The notes under the pieces: model-generated
The model's input: the letters and a program-made list of their open reading frames with translations, nothing else
The model's database searches: none
Told to the model about the DNA's origin: nothing
Program-made: the position numbers and the translations under genes
Part shown: piece by piece, positions 33,721 through 44,593 of the stretch
Layout of the letters: every line of letters starts with the position of its first letter
How positions within the stretch are numbered: position 1 is the first letter of the stretch
Assembly (NCBI RefSeq): GCF_023065955.2
Contig: NW_026622875.1
Location: 7,666,501-7,730,500, forward strand
Direction: 5' to 3'
Length of the DNA stretch: 64,000 nucleotides
From: Ursus arctos
Taxonomy: Eukaryota; Chordata; Mammalia; Carnivora; Ursidae

Positions 33721-33815
33721 TGAGAGAGTTCCAAATGCCTGGACCCCAGACCAATTAAATCAGAATATCTGGGGGTGGGACCAAGGCATTGGTAGTTTAT
33801 TAGTCTAGACTAATA
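33721..33815 (+). mobile_element. MER5A-like fragment
   Basis: CCAAATGCCTGGACCCCAGA, CCAATTAAATCAGAATATC and TGGGGGTGGGACCAAGGCAT match the middle of MER5A. The ends are missing. Confidence 0.55.
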
Positions 33816-33989
33816 TGTCAGAATACATCACATAGCACTTCAACAGTAGCTTGATTTTCTTTTTGTTGTTCTCAGCTGATAGCGATCATTCCAGATCTGA
33901 TAATTGTTTGTAATCTACTATAGATACTGCAGGGCACAGCTGAAGACTGGTCTTATAGAAATGAAATATAAAATGTTTCTTTCTCCCAA

Positions 33990-34135
33990 ATGCAGCAGTA
34001 GTGCCAGAGGCTAGATTTTCATCTCAGTTCTGCAAAGCAGGACCTTGGGAAAGACACCTCCATGACTTTGGTATCTTCCTCCATGAAGCCAAGAGGTTAA
34101 GACCAGACTACATTGTCTCTAAATATTTTTCCAAC
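33990..34135 (+). mobile_element. MIR fragment, sense
   Basis: CTCAGTTCTGCAAAGCAGGA, CCTTGGGAAAGACACCTCC and ATGACTTTGGTATCTTCCTC fit MIR. Confidence 0.5.
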
Positions 34136-35338
34136 TAGAAAAGAGTTGTTAAGAGTTGGTGTCACTTTCTGCTTCTTGCTGCACTGTGGTCAATCTCAAC
34201 TTGAGTTTGGAGAGAGAATAATGGAGGCACCACTCATGAAGGATTTTAAGCAGTAGATAAGGGAAGGATTGTGTGTGGTCAAAATTGCCTCCCCCTCCCC
34301 CCATTCTCTTAGGTAGGATTTTCCTTTGCTTGTGCATCAGGTGAAGAGCTGAGATTGGCTCACATTTAGGAGACATAAAAAATAACCTTAAGCACTAGAG
34401 ATCCATTCTGTGAGGAGATACTCGCAATGAGAAGCTCACAAGACCTGGGAACAGCTGAGGGAAGAGCACATCCAGTTTCCCCATCTATCCTCCCTTGGGT
34501 CCAGGTGCATTGAATGAGATGACAGTTGGAATGGCTTTCACTCTTGAATGTTCTCTCTCTTTCTGGAGTGTGCTTGAATTTGCTCAACTTAAGTGACCAT
34601 GTGTGTAAAATCAGGGGCAGAACTACCACTCACAGACCAGACCATGCTTCTGAAAGAATGAGGGGAGGAGCCTAAAATGCCGTAGAGAAAAGATTCATTG
34701 TCTTAAAAATCCTTTGCTAAGGGGGCATCCCCCTTCCCCCCTTCTCCTGCTCCTAGGTCTCTTTTGGAAAGCAGCCAACCCTCTCTCTGATCCCTTCCCA
34801 AGGCCAAAGAAATGCCAGTTCAGCATTGAGAGTCATCAGGAAGTGATTGAGAGGCTGGCAAAATCCCAGATCTCATATTTAGGGCAGAATAGTGTGAGGG
34901 AGGTCTCTTTATTTCTCACAGAGAGATGTCAAGACATTGTATCCCTCAAAGAGCAAACATTGAAAAGGAATGGGCATATGACTTTGGATATAGCTCCTGG
35001 ACTGATTTAATTTGGTTATCACTGCTTACTTTTTGATACAGGAGACTCAGTCCTGAGCATCTCTTCTGAATTTCTTAGACAAGAGAATCCCAACGATTTC
35101 CAGCTTTACCACAACCATTCTCACGTTTTGAACTAATGTAGTTAAGTATGAGAAGAGGGTATACTTGTGAAGAAAAAAATTAAAAGCCTTTCTACTAATT
35201 AAAATGTTTTTTCTTTATAAAAGAGTGAAGACAATCAAGTATGTGCTCAGACTCTCAGTTTTATTTGGGATTTACTGGAGTCCATGTAAGCCCAGATAAA
35301 ATTGGAAGGTAAAGTTACTTAAGTTATGGAGCATGTTT
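34136..35338. other. Unassigned sequence
   Basis: A weak L2-like GGATTTTAAGCAGTAGATAA word near 34,240 may be a fragment. A 98-codon plus frame at 34,714-35,010 begins with TTG rather than ATG and has no recognised domain. Confidence 0.35.
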
Positions 35339-35354
35339 AGAAATAGGAATCATA

Positions 35355-35560
35355 GGGGCGCCTGGGTGGCACAGCGGTTAAGCGTCTGCCTTCGGCTCAG
35401 GGCGTGATCCCGGCGTTCTGGGATCGAGCCCCACATCAGGCTCTTCTGCTATGAGCCTGCTTCTTCCTCTCCCACTCCCCCTGCTTGTGTTCCCTCTCTC
35501 GCTGGCTGTCTCTATCTCTGTCGAATAAATAAATAAAATCTTTAAAAAAAAAAAAAAAAA
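35355..35560 (+). mobile_element. Youngest carnivore SINE in the window (SINEC type)
   Basis: GGGGCGCCTGGGTGGCACAG head with A-box TGGCACAGCGG (35367-35377) and B-box GGATCGAGCCC (35421-35431). CT-rich body, a CTGTCGAATAAATAAATAAA tail and a pure A-run follow. A perfect 16-bp target duplication AGAAATAGGAATCATA lies at 35339-35354 and 35561-35576. Intact boxes, clean tail and perfect duplication mean a recent insertion. Confidence 0.97.
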
Positions 35561-35576
35561 AGAAATAGGAATCATA

Positions 35577-35984
35577 GACAATCTAGGATACTGGGGTATA
35601 CCATAGAGTCAACACTTCCTTCTTGAGGAAACTTCTAGAATCCAAAATTGTATTCTAGAACTTGGCCCACATAGAGTGGTCATTGAGTATTGGGGAGAGG
35701 GGAGTACATCCTAGCAAATACTACAGATGGGGAGTCTGGTGTTTGGTGTATTTCATCTTTTCCTTCCTACGTCTGCCATTATTCTATGCATCTATTCCTC
35801 TATCCCTCATTCCATTCTAGCTCTTACCTTTTGGCTAACGAATTTCTTCAAAGCATTAGCCAAGCATAGCTTAATGTATTTTCTCTACCATTCAATAATT
35901 CAAACTTCAAAAAATTGATTTTCAAATACAGAATTTTATGTGTTAGGTGAGATATTTGGAGACAGGGAACCTTGACCAGCTATT
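35577..35984. other. Unassigned sequence
   Basis: Nothing was recognised between the SINE and the L2 fragment. Confidence 0.4.
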
Positions 35985-36170
35985 TTATTCCTCACATAAA
36001 GTCCACTGTTGGGCACCTCACTCCCCTTGCTATTGCTCATACATAATCGTTATCAAAGTGCTTCCTTGCTAGAATAATAAACTTCTTGAGGTCAAGGACT
36101 GGGCCCCCCCTTATATCCCCAAGACATAGCACAGTGCATGGCACCTAAAATGTGCTCAAAGAGGGAAATT
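35985..36170 (+). mobile_element. L2 3' tail, sense
   Basis: AGAATAATAAACTTCTTGAG, GTCAAGGACTGGGCC, CCAAGACATAGCACAGTGCA and TGGCACCTAAAATGTGCTCA are L2 3' UTR words. Confidence 0.7.
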
Positions 36171-36189
36171 GAAGGTTTGAGAGTCAAAG

Positions 36190-36285
36190 AAAATTGAAGC
36201 GAGGAGGTCATTTAGAGCTCATTTAAGACTCTTTCATACTATAGGCAAGAAGACTGAAGACTAGAAGGGGAAATGACACATCTTG
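36190..36285 (-). mobile_element. MIR-type fragment, antisense
   Basis: GGTCATTTAGAGCTCATTTA followed by GAAGACTGAAGACTAGAAGG resembles the antisense MIR3-like core. Confidence 0.4.
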
Positions 36286-36289
36286 GCAC

Positions 36290-36475
36290 TGCCCATGTGC
36301 ACTACTCCAGGCACATAGTTCTTCTATCATTTCATACCCCTAACATGCTTTTGTAGTTAAGCTTTTTATGCTCAGTACAGATCAGGAGACCAAGCCACAT
36401 GGAGGATAAATAACTTACCCAAGGTCACACAGCTAGGATCTGAACCTCTTTAATTCTAAAGCACATGCTCACTTG
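36290..36475 (-). mobile_element. MIR SINE, antisense
   Basis: GGAGACCAAGCCACATGGAG, ATAACTTACCCAAGGTCACA, CAGCTAGGATCTGAACCTC and TTTAATTCTAAAGCACATGC are the antisense MIR core and tRNA-like end. Confidence 0.8.
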
Positions 36476-36569
36476 GTCTCCTGGGAAAATGCTTGGGGTA
36501 AGCAACTGTTCAGGCCCAAGACCGCAGAGTTCATTGGAAGCAGAGCCAACACCAGCATTAAGTCTGACA

Positions 36570-36573
<4 letters not shown>

Positions 36574-36600
<27 letters not shown>
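36574..36600. repeat. (TC)n microsatellite, about 13 units
   Basis: A pure CT run adjoining TTTTTT at 36601. It sits exactly at the end of the LTR-like sequence that follows. Confidence 0.95.
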
Positions 36601-36605
<5 letters not shown>

Positions 36606-37030
36606 GAGTAAAATGATAGAAGTTTATTAAGTGAAGATACAGAAAACACTCTCAAGAGTGAGAGGGGTCCCTACAGGATTGCCAATGAGGGCCTTTAGGG
36701 TTGGCCTTTTATAGAAAGCTAACCAGGGAACTTGAATCCTTTTAACATCTCTATTGATAACACCTTCAAGGGCTTACTTCCTTCTCAGGGTCTGGTTATT
36801 CTTTGTTGGTCACAGGTGATTATCATAAAGACACCCACTTGACTCCAATCCAGTTTGGGGACACTGATTAGTTGTAAATGAAATAACACTCTAGGACTCC
36901 ATATTTGTCCCCACTGTAGTAGCGCATTTCGAACACTGGCATAACAGCACGTCAATACAATAATTGCCAGAGGACGCCTATTCCGTAGCCCCTCTCTGCT
37001 GCTGCCATGAGAATGGACCCACATTTTTGA
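36601..37030 (-). mobile_element. Possible ERV LTR, minus strand
   Basis: Read on the minus strand, a TTTCTATAAAAGGCC TATA-like box is followed about 100 bases later by an AATAAACTTCTATCATTTTAC block. This is the usual polyadenylation region of class I ERV LTRs. Upstream U3 is not recognised, no TG/CA ends or target duplication were found, and no internal viral gene is nearby. A solitary LTR is the best guess; a retroposed transcript end is the alternative. Confidence 0.4.
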
Positions 37031-37319
37031 TCACCTGAGGTTTTCTTCTGTTTAGGGGCCTTTTCCATTGACTAGTACATCTTCACTCATTCTTTGGCCT
37101 CTTCTCCTGAGTTGGCAACTATGCTGGAAGAATGACTTTGTTGTTGAAAAGCCTTTACAAAACCCTTGACATAATTTAGAATGGTTTCCAAAAGATGATA
37201 GTCATTTTGGTGGTGTTTTTTGTACGTGTTCTGTATAAATCTGGCCTGGCTTCTTGAGGGATTAGCAATTTGATCACATTACCGTTCAGCTTAGCGGTCA
37301 CTGTTGGTCGCTGTCATTG

Positions 37320-37640
37320 CTGACAGAATAAAACCCAACGCCTTAACAAGATACATTTCTTGCAGAGGTCCTCCCTGGCTTCCCTGCCTTTATTGCCCTC
37401 TGCTTTTTGTCATTGATCCCTTGCTTCGCCCATAAGAATTTCCTCAACTCTCATGTCCTTCCATGACTTACAGATACGGCATTGCCCCATTTCTGATGGG
37501 CAATTTCCAGTCTATATTTTAAAACCTAGCTCAAATTCATCATTCTGTGATGCCTTTCTTAGCTCCTGAAGGAGAGCACTCATGACCTCTAGACTCTTTA
37601 TAGAGTACTTTGCCCAAATCTCTCTGACAAGGGAAGGCAG
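37320..37640 (+). mobile_element. L2 LINE, sense, first part
   Basis: GACAGAATAAAACCCAACGC, CAGAGGTCCTCCCTGGCTTC, AAAACCTAGCTCAAATTCAT and GTGATGCCTTTCTTAGCTCC follow the L2 ORF-to-3' UTR order. It is interrupted by the MIR below. Confidence 0.7.
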
Positions 37641-37868
37641 GAGGGTACCAGGCTTAGGAGCGTCTATTTTGCATTCAAATCCTGGCTCTGCCTTTTTAAA
37701 GTTATACAGCCTTGACAAGTTACTTAACTTCTCAAGCCTCAAATTCATTATTTAAAAAACAGGGATAATAATGGTACTGCCTCGTGGGGTCATTGTGAGA
37801 GTTATACTGATGATACACTAAGACATTCAGCAGAACGCCCGGCACACACAACGGGAGCTCAGTGAACC
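37641..37868 (+). mobile_element. MIR SINE, sense, inside L2
   Basis: AATCCTGGCTCTGCCTTTTT, GTTACTTAACTTCTCAAGCC, ACAGGGATAATAATGGTACT, GGGGTCATTGTGAGAG and a CCCGGCACACACAACG end. Near full length, and it separates two L2 parts. Confidence 0.85.
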
Positions 37869-37889
37869 ACACTCACACCGTGATGTAGC

Positions 37890-37919
<30 letters not shown>
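37890..37919. repeat. (TTA)n microsatellite, about 10 units
   Basis: A pure TTA run between the MIR and the second L2 piece. It may derive from the MIR tail. Confidence 0.95.
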
Positions 37920-37921
<2 letters not shown>

Positions 37922-38012
37922 CTGCTTGTGTCTTCTGCTAGACAATGAGTTCTCAGAGGCCGGGAAATTGAGTCTTATTGTTCTTTGGGTCTTCTCCTGG
38001 TACATCATAGGA
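37920..38012 (+). mobile_element. L2 LINE, sense, second part
   Basis: TCTGCTAGACAATGAGTTCT, CAGAGGCCGGGAAATTGAG and CCTGGTACATCATAGG continue the L2 3' UTR begun at 37,320. Confidence 0.6.
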
Positions 38013-39579
38013 AGGCTGGCTCCATTGGTAAGTGACCAGTGCAACTGAATAAGACCCCTTGCTCAGAAAGGTCCTACGCTTGGAGTTTAATGTTCTACAA
38101 CCACTGTCTTGAAATTCTTAATAATTTTATCTTTGAATTTGTGTTTGTGTTTAAGTTTGTATAAGTAAAGTATGATGGGACAATGGAGTGTGTGTCACAT
38201 GGCTTGGAGCCTGGGCTCACATCACCTCCCCACCTCTCTAGGTTTAGTTCTCAGCTGCCTGCTCTCTGCCTCTTGCAGCCTTGCCTCACCTAGCCTCCCC
38301 TCACTGCCTGCCCCAAGCCTGCTGCTGCCCTCTGCTGGGGACTGACGACCAGCTCAGATTGCCCAGGCAGGAGGATGCGCACGTTGCATTATCACTGTGA
38401 GTTGCCAGCAGGGACCTGGGTGTGGGTGTGGGGTGTGTTCTAGTTGGGTGTGGGCCCCATAGCATCTCAGTGGGGCAAGGTGGCAGCCATCCTTACCCCA
38501 GGCTGGCAGCTCCACGATGCACTGGGCCGTGGTGGCCTCTCTAGATCTCACTATGAGTCCATTTACTTACGCGTCATCCAGAGCAAAAGCTGCAATCCTT
38601 GGAGGCTGGTGCCAGTCTGCTGTGGCTCGGGGTGGCTGGGCCATGGGGAAATTGACTTCATAGTCCTGGGTGGGGGCCCATCTTTTCATTTTGCACTGGG
38701 CCCTCAAGTTATGTAACCAGTCCTGCATGTAGAAACTTAACAGAAAAATACTTATTGAAGGACTGCAGACCAGCTAGGGTAGAGTGAAGATGGAAGAAGA
38801 CAGTGTTTATGAAGAGCAGACTCTTCCCCAAAAATCACAAGCCTGGAAAGACAGATGGCAGGCTGTCAGACAGCTGGGAGCTGGAAGGGGAGCATGCCAT
38901 TTCATAGAATAACATGTGCTTTTCCATGTTCAAATACATAGTTCACTTTCTCCTTCTTAATTCAGTTTTACTCACTTTTTCCCTCCACTCAGATCTCTTC
39001 CAAGACCCCAAAAATATCTTCTGTTTTTCTTCTGCCAGGATGAAATAAGGATCTACATTTGGGAGATGGTGAAGTAGTGATAAAATCTCATTAGAAGGAG
39101 TTCCTTATCGTGAATATAATAACTAGGCTCAGACATGTGAAGAGCTTTCTCTTTAGCAGTCACTGTTCATAATGAAAAAGCAACGGGTGATAAATTCTCA
39201 GCAGCTTTCAACACAGTCTTTGCAGAGATCTCCTCACAGTGAGAGGAGAGAGGCGCTCTGGCTGTGTCTTAGAGATCCTTTACCCTGCTTCCAGGAGCTC
39301 CCTCTTAGTCGTCCTGTCCTCCACCTTCCCCAAACACCCATAAACATCCCAACCCATAATTACCATGCCAGGAAAGTTCACTTCAGCTGTTGCAATTCCT
39401 TCCCATATGTTACATGACTCGAAAAAAAAGAGGATTGAAGTAAACTTGGCTGTATAATATCAACAAATATTTTTTTGAGATCCAGTGCACTGCAGACTTC
39501 TCTTCATTTGCTAATTCAGTTCTGGGAAGAAGAGAGGAGGGTGTGTGTAGGGGGGTGGGGGGAGTGGGTAGGGAGAGAG
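38013..39579. other. Unassigned sequence
   Basis: GC-rich CCTGCC/CTGCCT words at 38,220-38,340, otherwise no feature. A G-rich GGGGGGTGGGGGGAGTGGG run near 39,549-39,570 is the only low-complexity part. No exon is supported. Confidence 0.4.
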
Positions 39580-40177
39580 ACCAGACGTCAATTTGATATC
39601 ATCTCCAGCGTATACAGACTAAGAATATGATTTATAGCAAAACACTAATTAAAATGAAATCATTGAAAAATATTTGGGAGCCCAGTGGAATTCTTTATAA
39701 CAGAGTGTGATCTATAGCAGACAATTAGAAGCATACATCAAGTCAGCCTACTTGCATGTTAGGGAAAGGCAGGGGGGAAAAAAGGCCAAAATGAGAGGGA
39801 AACAGAGGAGGCCGTTTCGCAAGATCTAGCCTGAAGTTTCATATCCAACAGCCCTTGAGAGTGCTGAGTAAGACTGCAGTTCCATCGCAAAGATTTTCCA
39901 GCTGATGGTTTTAACCTTCTTCCCCAGGTCTCTGCCAACCCCGGGGCCACCGCTCTCAGTCAGCATCCCCTCCTCTTAGCTTCCTTTCCCCTCCTCTCTC
40001 CCCCCTTCCTCTTCCTCCCCACTTCCTCTTTTAAAACCCGGGACAACGTGTGAAATGTTAAATGTGCGGGTGCCTCCAGGCACCACAGCATTTCAGTGGC
40101 TGCCTGTTTTTACACTAATTTATCAAAACACGAACACTAAAACTGCAATGTTAATCTAAAGTATATATTCTGTCAGT
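39580..40177. promoter_or_regulatory. Candidate conserved noncoding block, upstream part
   Basis: Repeat-free. AACACTAATTAAAATGAAAT near 39,642, AATTAGAAGC near 39,724, ATTTTAAACCCGGG-like GC box material near 40,032, and a 7-bp inverted repeat GGTGCCT/AGGCACC at 40069-40084. It precedes the purine tract and the denser block at 40,254. Regulatory role is inferred. Confidence 0.35.
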
Positions 40178-40253
40178 AAAAAAAAAAAAAGAAAAAGAAA
40201 AAGAAAGAAAGAAAGAAAGAAAAAAGAGAGAAAAGAAAAGGAGAAAAAAAAAG
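40178..40253. repeat. 76-nt uninterrupted purine tract (A/GAAA-rich)
   Basis: All A or G from 40178 to 40253, including about five GAAA units. It lies directly between two repeat-free AT-rich blocks. Mirror-symmetric GAAA runs of this kind can adopt triplex structure and tend to be length-variable. Confidence 0.95.
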
Positions 40254-40930
40254 CGCCTAGTGAAAATACACAAAACAAACCCGGTCACCGTTCAAACTGC
40301 TTTGAAAATAAAATGAGATTTGTTTGCAAGGATTTAAATTGGTAAATGATTTGAATTTCTCCACCCCTAGGTGAATGATTTAGATGGCCTTGACCCCAGT
40401 CTGACTGCAGGGATTAATGTGGGATAATGATTGCTGAGGCTATCATTGCAGCCGGCATCATTAATTATCCTTATTGATTGTAGCTTTCAAAGATAAAGCA
40501 TTATGCTGACTGGAAACTACCCTCTTCCTGCAAGGTCAAGGCTAAAATAGGGAAGCTAAATAATTGCATTAACAAACAAAGAAATAAAAATAACCTCTCA
40601 GAGCATTGTGTAATTAAGATCCAATTACAACGTTTGTTCTTGTTTACAAAATGACAGAGTTCTTCTTGTCAAGTCATTTTCCCGAAAATTGCTTCAGTAC
40701 GCGATAATTGCATTATAGCAGGTAACCAGAATGGAGCATTACAAGGGGGATCAGTTTCCTTGGATAGCTGCCACGGCTCTTGCTGTCTGACTCACCTACA
40801 AAGTGTGAGAGCCCCCAGAGACTTGTCTAAAAATACTAATGATATGTTAAATGAAGGGGGTTAGATGGAGGAAGTAATAATTGGGCTTCAAATCCTATTG
40901 TATTTCTTCTGGATAGTGTAATGGAGCTTA
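40254..40930. promoter_or_regulatory. Strong candidate conserved enhancer
   Basis: About 680 repeat-free bases dense in factor-like words: TTAATTA at 40461-40467, TTCAAAG (TCF/LEF-like) at 40486-40492 overlapping AGATAAAG (GATA-like) at 40491-40498, AACAAACAAAG near 40,571, TAATTAAG at 40611-40618, CCAATTAC at 40621-40628, TGTTTAC (FOX) at 40641-40647, TGACAG (MEIS/TGIF) at 40652-40657, and TAATTGCATTA at 40705-40715. The style is that of developmental enhancers. No cross-species comparison was possible, and the target gene is unknown. Confidence 0.5.
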
Positions 40931-41534
40931 GAGATATCCCGAGGATGTTATCGCCAGCGTCTTTCTTTACCTCCTTTCCCTGGCCACATCATTTTCATTG
41001 CTGTGAAAATCTTGGCTCTAAGGCCCTATTCGGTTGTAAATTCCTCCGGTGAAAAGGATTGGTATTACAGCTTCCCTGCTATTGATCAGATTTGGGGCTT
41101 CTAAAAAAGAGGCTTTTATGTGTAAAACACAAAGCTACACGTGTTTTTCTCTGTGAAAGTATTTCAAACAAATGTTTAGCTTTTTCTTTTGCTAAAGGTC
41201 TTCTGCTACATGTTCGGATGCTGAGCATATTAAGGTCTGATTCAAAAAGGGGTAGGCTTGAGCCAGTGGGGCCGGGGGAGTTGGGTGTCCACTCTTCATC
41301 TGGGGACTTAGTTCCTCCACCTGAGAAAGTGGGGATCATTACAATCCCACCTTAGTCAGGGTGAATTGAAAACTAAAGAGGGAACAACGACAAAAATCCT
41401 CTATGTAAATTGTTTCTCATGGAGTGGGGTTCTTAAATAGCAGGTATTGTCAGAATAGAGGGTGATGCTTTAGACTTCCCTATTTTATTGAGAGAGAGAG
41501 AAAGGGAGAGAGTGAGTAACCCTCCTAAAATGGG
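40931..41534. other. Unassigned sequence
   Basis: No repeat except a short (GA)n run at 41,490-41,514. Overlapping frames of about 86 codons on both strands at 41,079-41,355 show no domain. Confidence 0.4.
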
Positions 41535-41728
41535 TTGGGCACAGTGCTGAACATTATTTTATTGAATCCTCACAAGCACTCTGTGAAAGATACTATAACT
41601 ATCCTTATTTTATGAACAGATGGGGAAACTGAAGCTCAGGGTGGTGAAATCATTTCCCCACTAACACACAACTGGGAAGTGATGGAGTAAAGATTTGAAC
41701 TCAGGTCCTGACTACCAAGTCTGGGCTC
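41535..41728 (-). mobile_element. MIR SINE, antisense
   Basis: GGCACAGTGCTGAACATTAT, GAATCCTCACAAGCACTCTG, GATGGGGAAACTGAAGCTCA, ACACACAACTGGGAAGTGAT and TTTGAACTCAGGTCCTGACT are a clear reverse-complement MIR. Confidence 0.9.
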
Positions 41729-41999
41729 CTCTGTTTCTTGAGCCATTTGGTTACAGGAGAAGACTGTATTCTGGGCTTGTACCTCTACTCTTCTCATCTA
41801 GTCTTCCCTTTTTTAGCTTCATCTACCAGCCTAATTGCTTCATGTGGCAGTGAAAGATGGATATATTCTTGTTGTAGAAGCTCATTCAATAAGGCCATAA
41901 AGTGGAAAGCCCCCCGTCTGGCAAGCCCCCAACTCTTAGACCCCTACATGTAGCAACCGTTAAGTTTGCTATGTTTTTTTTTTTACACCTTTCTTTTTG

Positions 42000-42645
42000 C
42001 ATACATGGTGCACACATGTTATTTTTTACTTTTCATATAATGGGATTATAAATTTTATTCCGCAACTTGTCTCTTTTCCTTAAAAGTATACGTAAGAGAG
42101 ATTTCAAGCAGCATATATAACTCCATTTATTTCTTTATAATGACTTTGTAGACTTCCAGTATAGGAATATATCATAATTTATTTAGCCTGTTTCTTTGGG
42201 CATTTAAGTTGTTTTCAACTGTACTATTACAGCCAACGCTGCAGTGAACATCTGTGTACATCTATCTTTGTGGACATATGTGAACATTTTTCTAGGTTGT
42301 ATTTCTACAAGTCAGATTTCTGGGACAGAGGATATGCACATTGTAAATTTTGATAGATAATGAAAAATTCCCCATCAAAAAGACTACCAGTCTACACTAG
42401 TGTAGAATGTGCCTGTTTTCTTCCATATTCACAAACACAGGATGTTATTAGTCTTTTAATTCTCCTGTCAGTTTTTTGATGAGAAATTATTTTTTATTAT
42501 GCTTATAATTTGCATTTTCATAGTGAGGTAAAATAGTTTTTATATGTTAATTGGCCACTTGTTAATGTTTTGGTAAATATATATATACTGTGATCACTTT
42601 TCTATTGGGTTATTTAATAGACAGTGACCTTTATTTTATCATCAA
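42000..42645 (-). mobile_element. Old L1 3' region, minus strand
   Basis: TTTAAGTTGTTTTCAACTGT, GCAGTGAACATCTGTGTACA, AGATTTCTGGGACAGAGG and TAATTTGCATTTTCATAGTG are antisense L1 ORF2 C-terminal and 3' words in the usual order. Strongly diverged. Confidence 0.7.
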
Positions 42646-43349
42646 AACATCTAAGCACCCTGGCCTGGCCAGTTGGTTGCTCTTGTCTAAGGCACCTGAA
42701 CCTTGAGGAAATAAGGCAAAACCACAGGGACAGTTGATTAGTCATCCCTGGCAGCTCTGGTGGCACCAGTGGTCTTTTCCTCACCAGATTGTTTTTGCGG
42801 TGGGACCTTGGCCTATTTCCTGCTGTCTAACCTCCCTTTGTTCCTGCTCAATCCCAAACTTTCTACTAATAGCTGACATACCTGATGACCTTCCCAGAAA
42901 TTCTTTTTGCTTAAGTTAGTCAGAGATGACTTCTACTGGTGGCCACGAAGTCTCCAAAAGTTATAATGATCCACAAGAGAGTGGATCACACTCGAAAGAA
43001 CTTCAAGGAAGTAAGAAGGATCTGGAATTGGTTACGTAGCATAAATGGGGCTGAAGACAATGAAAATCCTATTGGTATTCAAAGATTTGAATTTGGCAAG
43101 AGATGGGGAAACAATTATTATTATGTAAATAATTGCTTGTGGTGACCCGGAATCAAGTGTCCATTGAGAATAGACAGTGCCTATTGAGGGGCTCTTGGCC
43201 TCTCTGTAAATATCACTATTAAAGCCCAGTTGTATATAATGGACGGCTGACTGAACAACATAATTACCACAATGTAGGTAGGATAGTGTTGTGACTAGAG
43301 TTGTCTTTTTTGTCTTCTTGTCTCGAATTGTACATCTTGTAGGAAATAG
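42646..43349. other. Unassigned, possibly old LTR
   Basis: 42,820-42,945 (TTCCTGCTCAATCCCAAAC, TACTAATAGCTGACATACC, ACCTTCCCAGAAATTC) has the feel of an old LTR, but I cannot name it. The 68-codon plus frame at 42,939-43,145 has no domain. Confidence 0.3.
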
Positions 43350-43365
43350 GAATGACTAAATTTTT

Positions 43366-44593
43366 TAAGGTATTTATTTAAATTTTTATTCCAGTATAGT
43401 TAATGTACAGTGTTATATTAGTTTTAGGTGTATAATATAGTGACTCAACAATTCCATACATCACCCAATGCTCATCATGACAGGTGCACTCCTTAATCCC
43501 CGTCACGTATTTCACCCACCCCCCACCCACCTCCCCTCTGGTAACCATCTGCTTGTTCTCTATAGTTAAAACTTGGCTTCTTGGTTTCTTTCTCTCTCTT
43601 TTTTTCCTTTGCCTGTTTGTTTTGTTTCTTAAATTCCACATATGAGTGAAATCATATGGGATTTGTCCTTCTTTGACTTATTTGACTTAGCATTACACTC
43701 TCTAGCTCCATACATGTCATTGCAAATGGCAAGATTTCATTCTTTTTTATGGCCAAGTAATATTCCATTTTAAATACCACTTCTTGTTTATCCATTTATC
43801 TATCGTGGATACTTGGGGTTCTCATAATTTGGCTATTGTAAATAATGCTGCTATAAACATTGGGGTTCATGTAACTCTTTGAATTAGTGTTTTTGTGTTT
43901 TCTGAGTAAATACCCAGTAGTGTGATTATTGGATCATAAGGTAGTCCTACTTATAATTTTTGAGCAATCTTCATACTGTTTTCCATAGTGGCAGCACCAA
44001 TTTGCCTTCCCACCAACAGTGCAAGAAGGTTCCTTTTTCTCCATGTCCTTGCCAACACTTGTTTCTTATGTTTTTGATTTTAGCCATTTTGACGGGTATG
44101 AGGTGATATCTCTTTGGGGTTTTGATTTGCATTTCCTTGATGATGAGTGATGTTGAGCATCTTTTCATGTATCTGTTGGCCATCTGGATGTCTTCTTTGG
44201 AGAAATGTCTGTTCATGTCTTCTGGTCATTTTTTAATTGCCTTATTTGTTTTTGGGTGTTGAATTGTAGAAATTCTTTATTTATTTTGGATACCGACCCT
44301 TTATTGGACAAGTCATTTGCAAGCATCTTCTCCCATTCAGTAGGTTGCCTTAAAATTTTGTTGATTATTTCCTTTGCTGTGCAGAAGCTTTTTATTCTGA
44401 TGTTGTCCCATTAGTTTAGATTTGCTTTTATTTCCTTTGCCTCAGGAGATGTATCTAGAAAAATGCTGCTATAGCTGGTGCCAGAGAAATTGCTACCTGT
44501 GCTCTCTTCTAGTATTTTTATGGTTTCAGGTCTTATATTTAGGTCTTTAATCCATTTTTAGTTTGTTTTTGTGTATGGTGTGAGAAAGTGGAA
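43366..44593 (-). mobile_element. 5'-truncated L1, 1.2 kb, minus strand
   Basis: Antisense carnivore-lineage L1. The 3' UTR lies at the left (TGTACAGTGTTATATTAGTT, ATACATCACCCAATGCTCAT). Then GCCAAGTAATATTCCATTTT, CCCACCAACAGTGCAAGAAG and GATGTTGAGCATCTTTTCAT belong to the ORF2 end. A 16-bp target duplication GAATGACTAAATTTTT lies at 43350-43365 and 44594-44609, so the insertion is bounded exactly. Truncated within ORF2. Confidence 0.95.
43971..44216 (-). pseudogene. L1 ORF2p C-terminal remnant
   Basis: The minus-strand frame of 81 codons reads [19 protein letters not shown], then [13 protein letters not shown], then [20 protein letters not shown] and [10 protein letters not shown]. This is the characteristic C-terminal segment of L1 ORF2p, including the cysteine-rich C..C..H..C-like region. 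The reverse-transcriptase and endonuclease domains are absent through truncation, so it is non-functional. Confidence 0.9.

Noticed and set aside
34714..35010. 98-codon plus-strand frame with a leucine-rich, signal-peptide-like start
   Set aside because: The first codon is TTG, which is not a usual mammalian start, and nothing further supports a gene.
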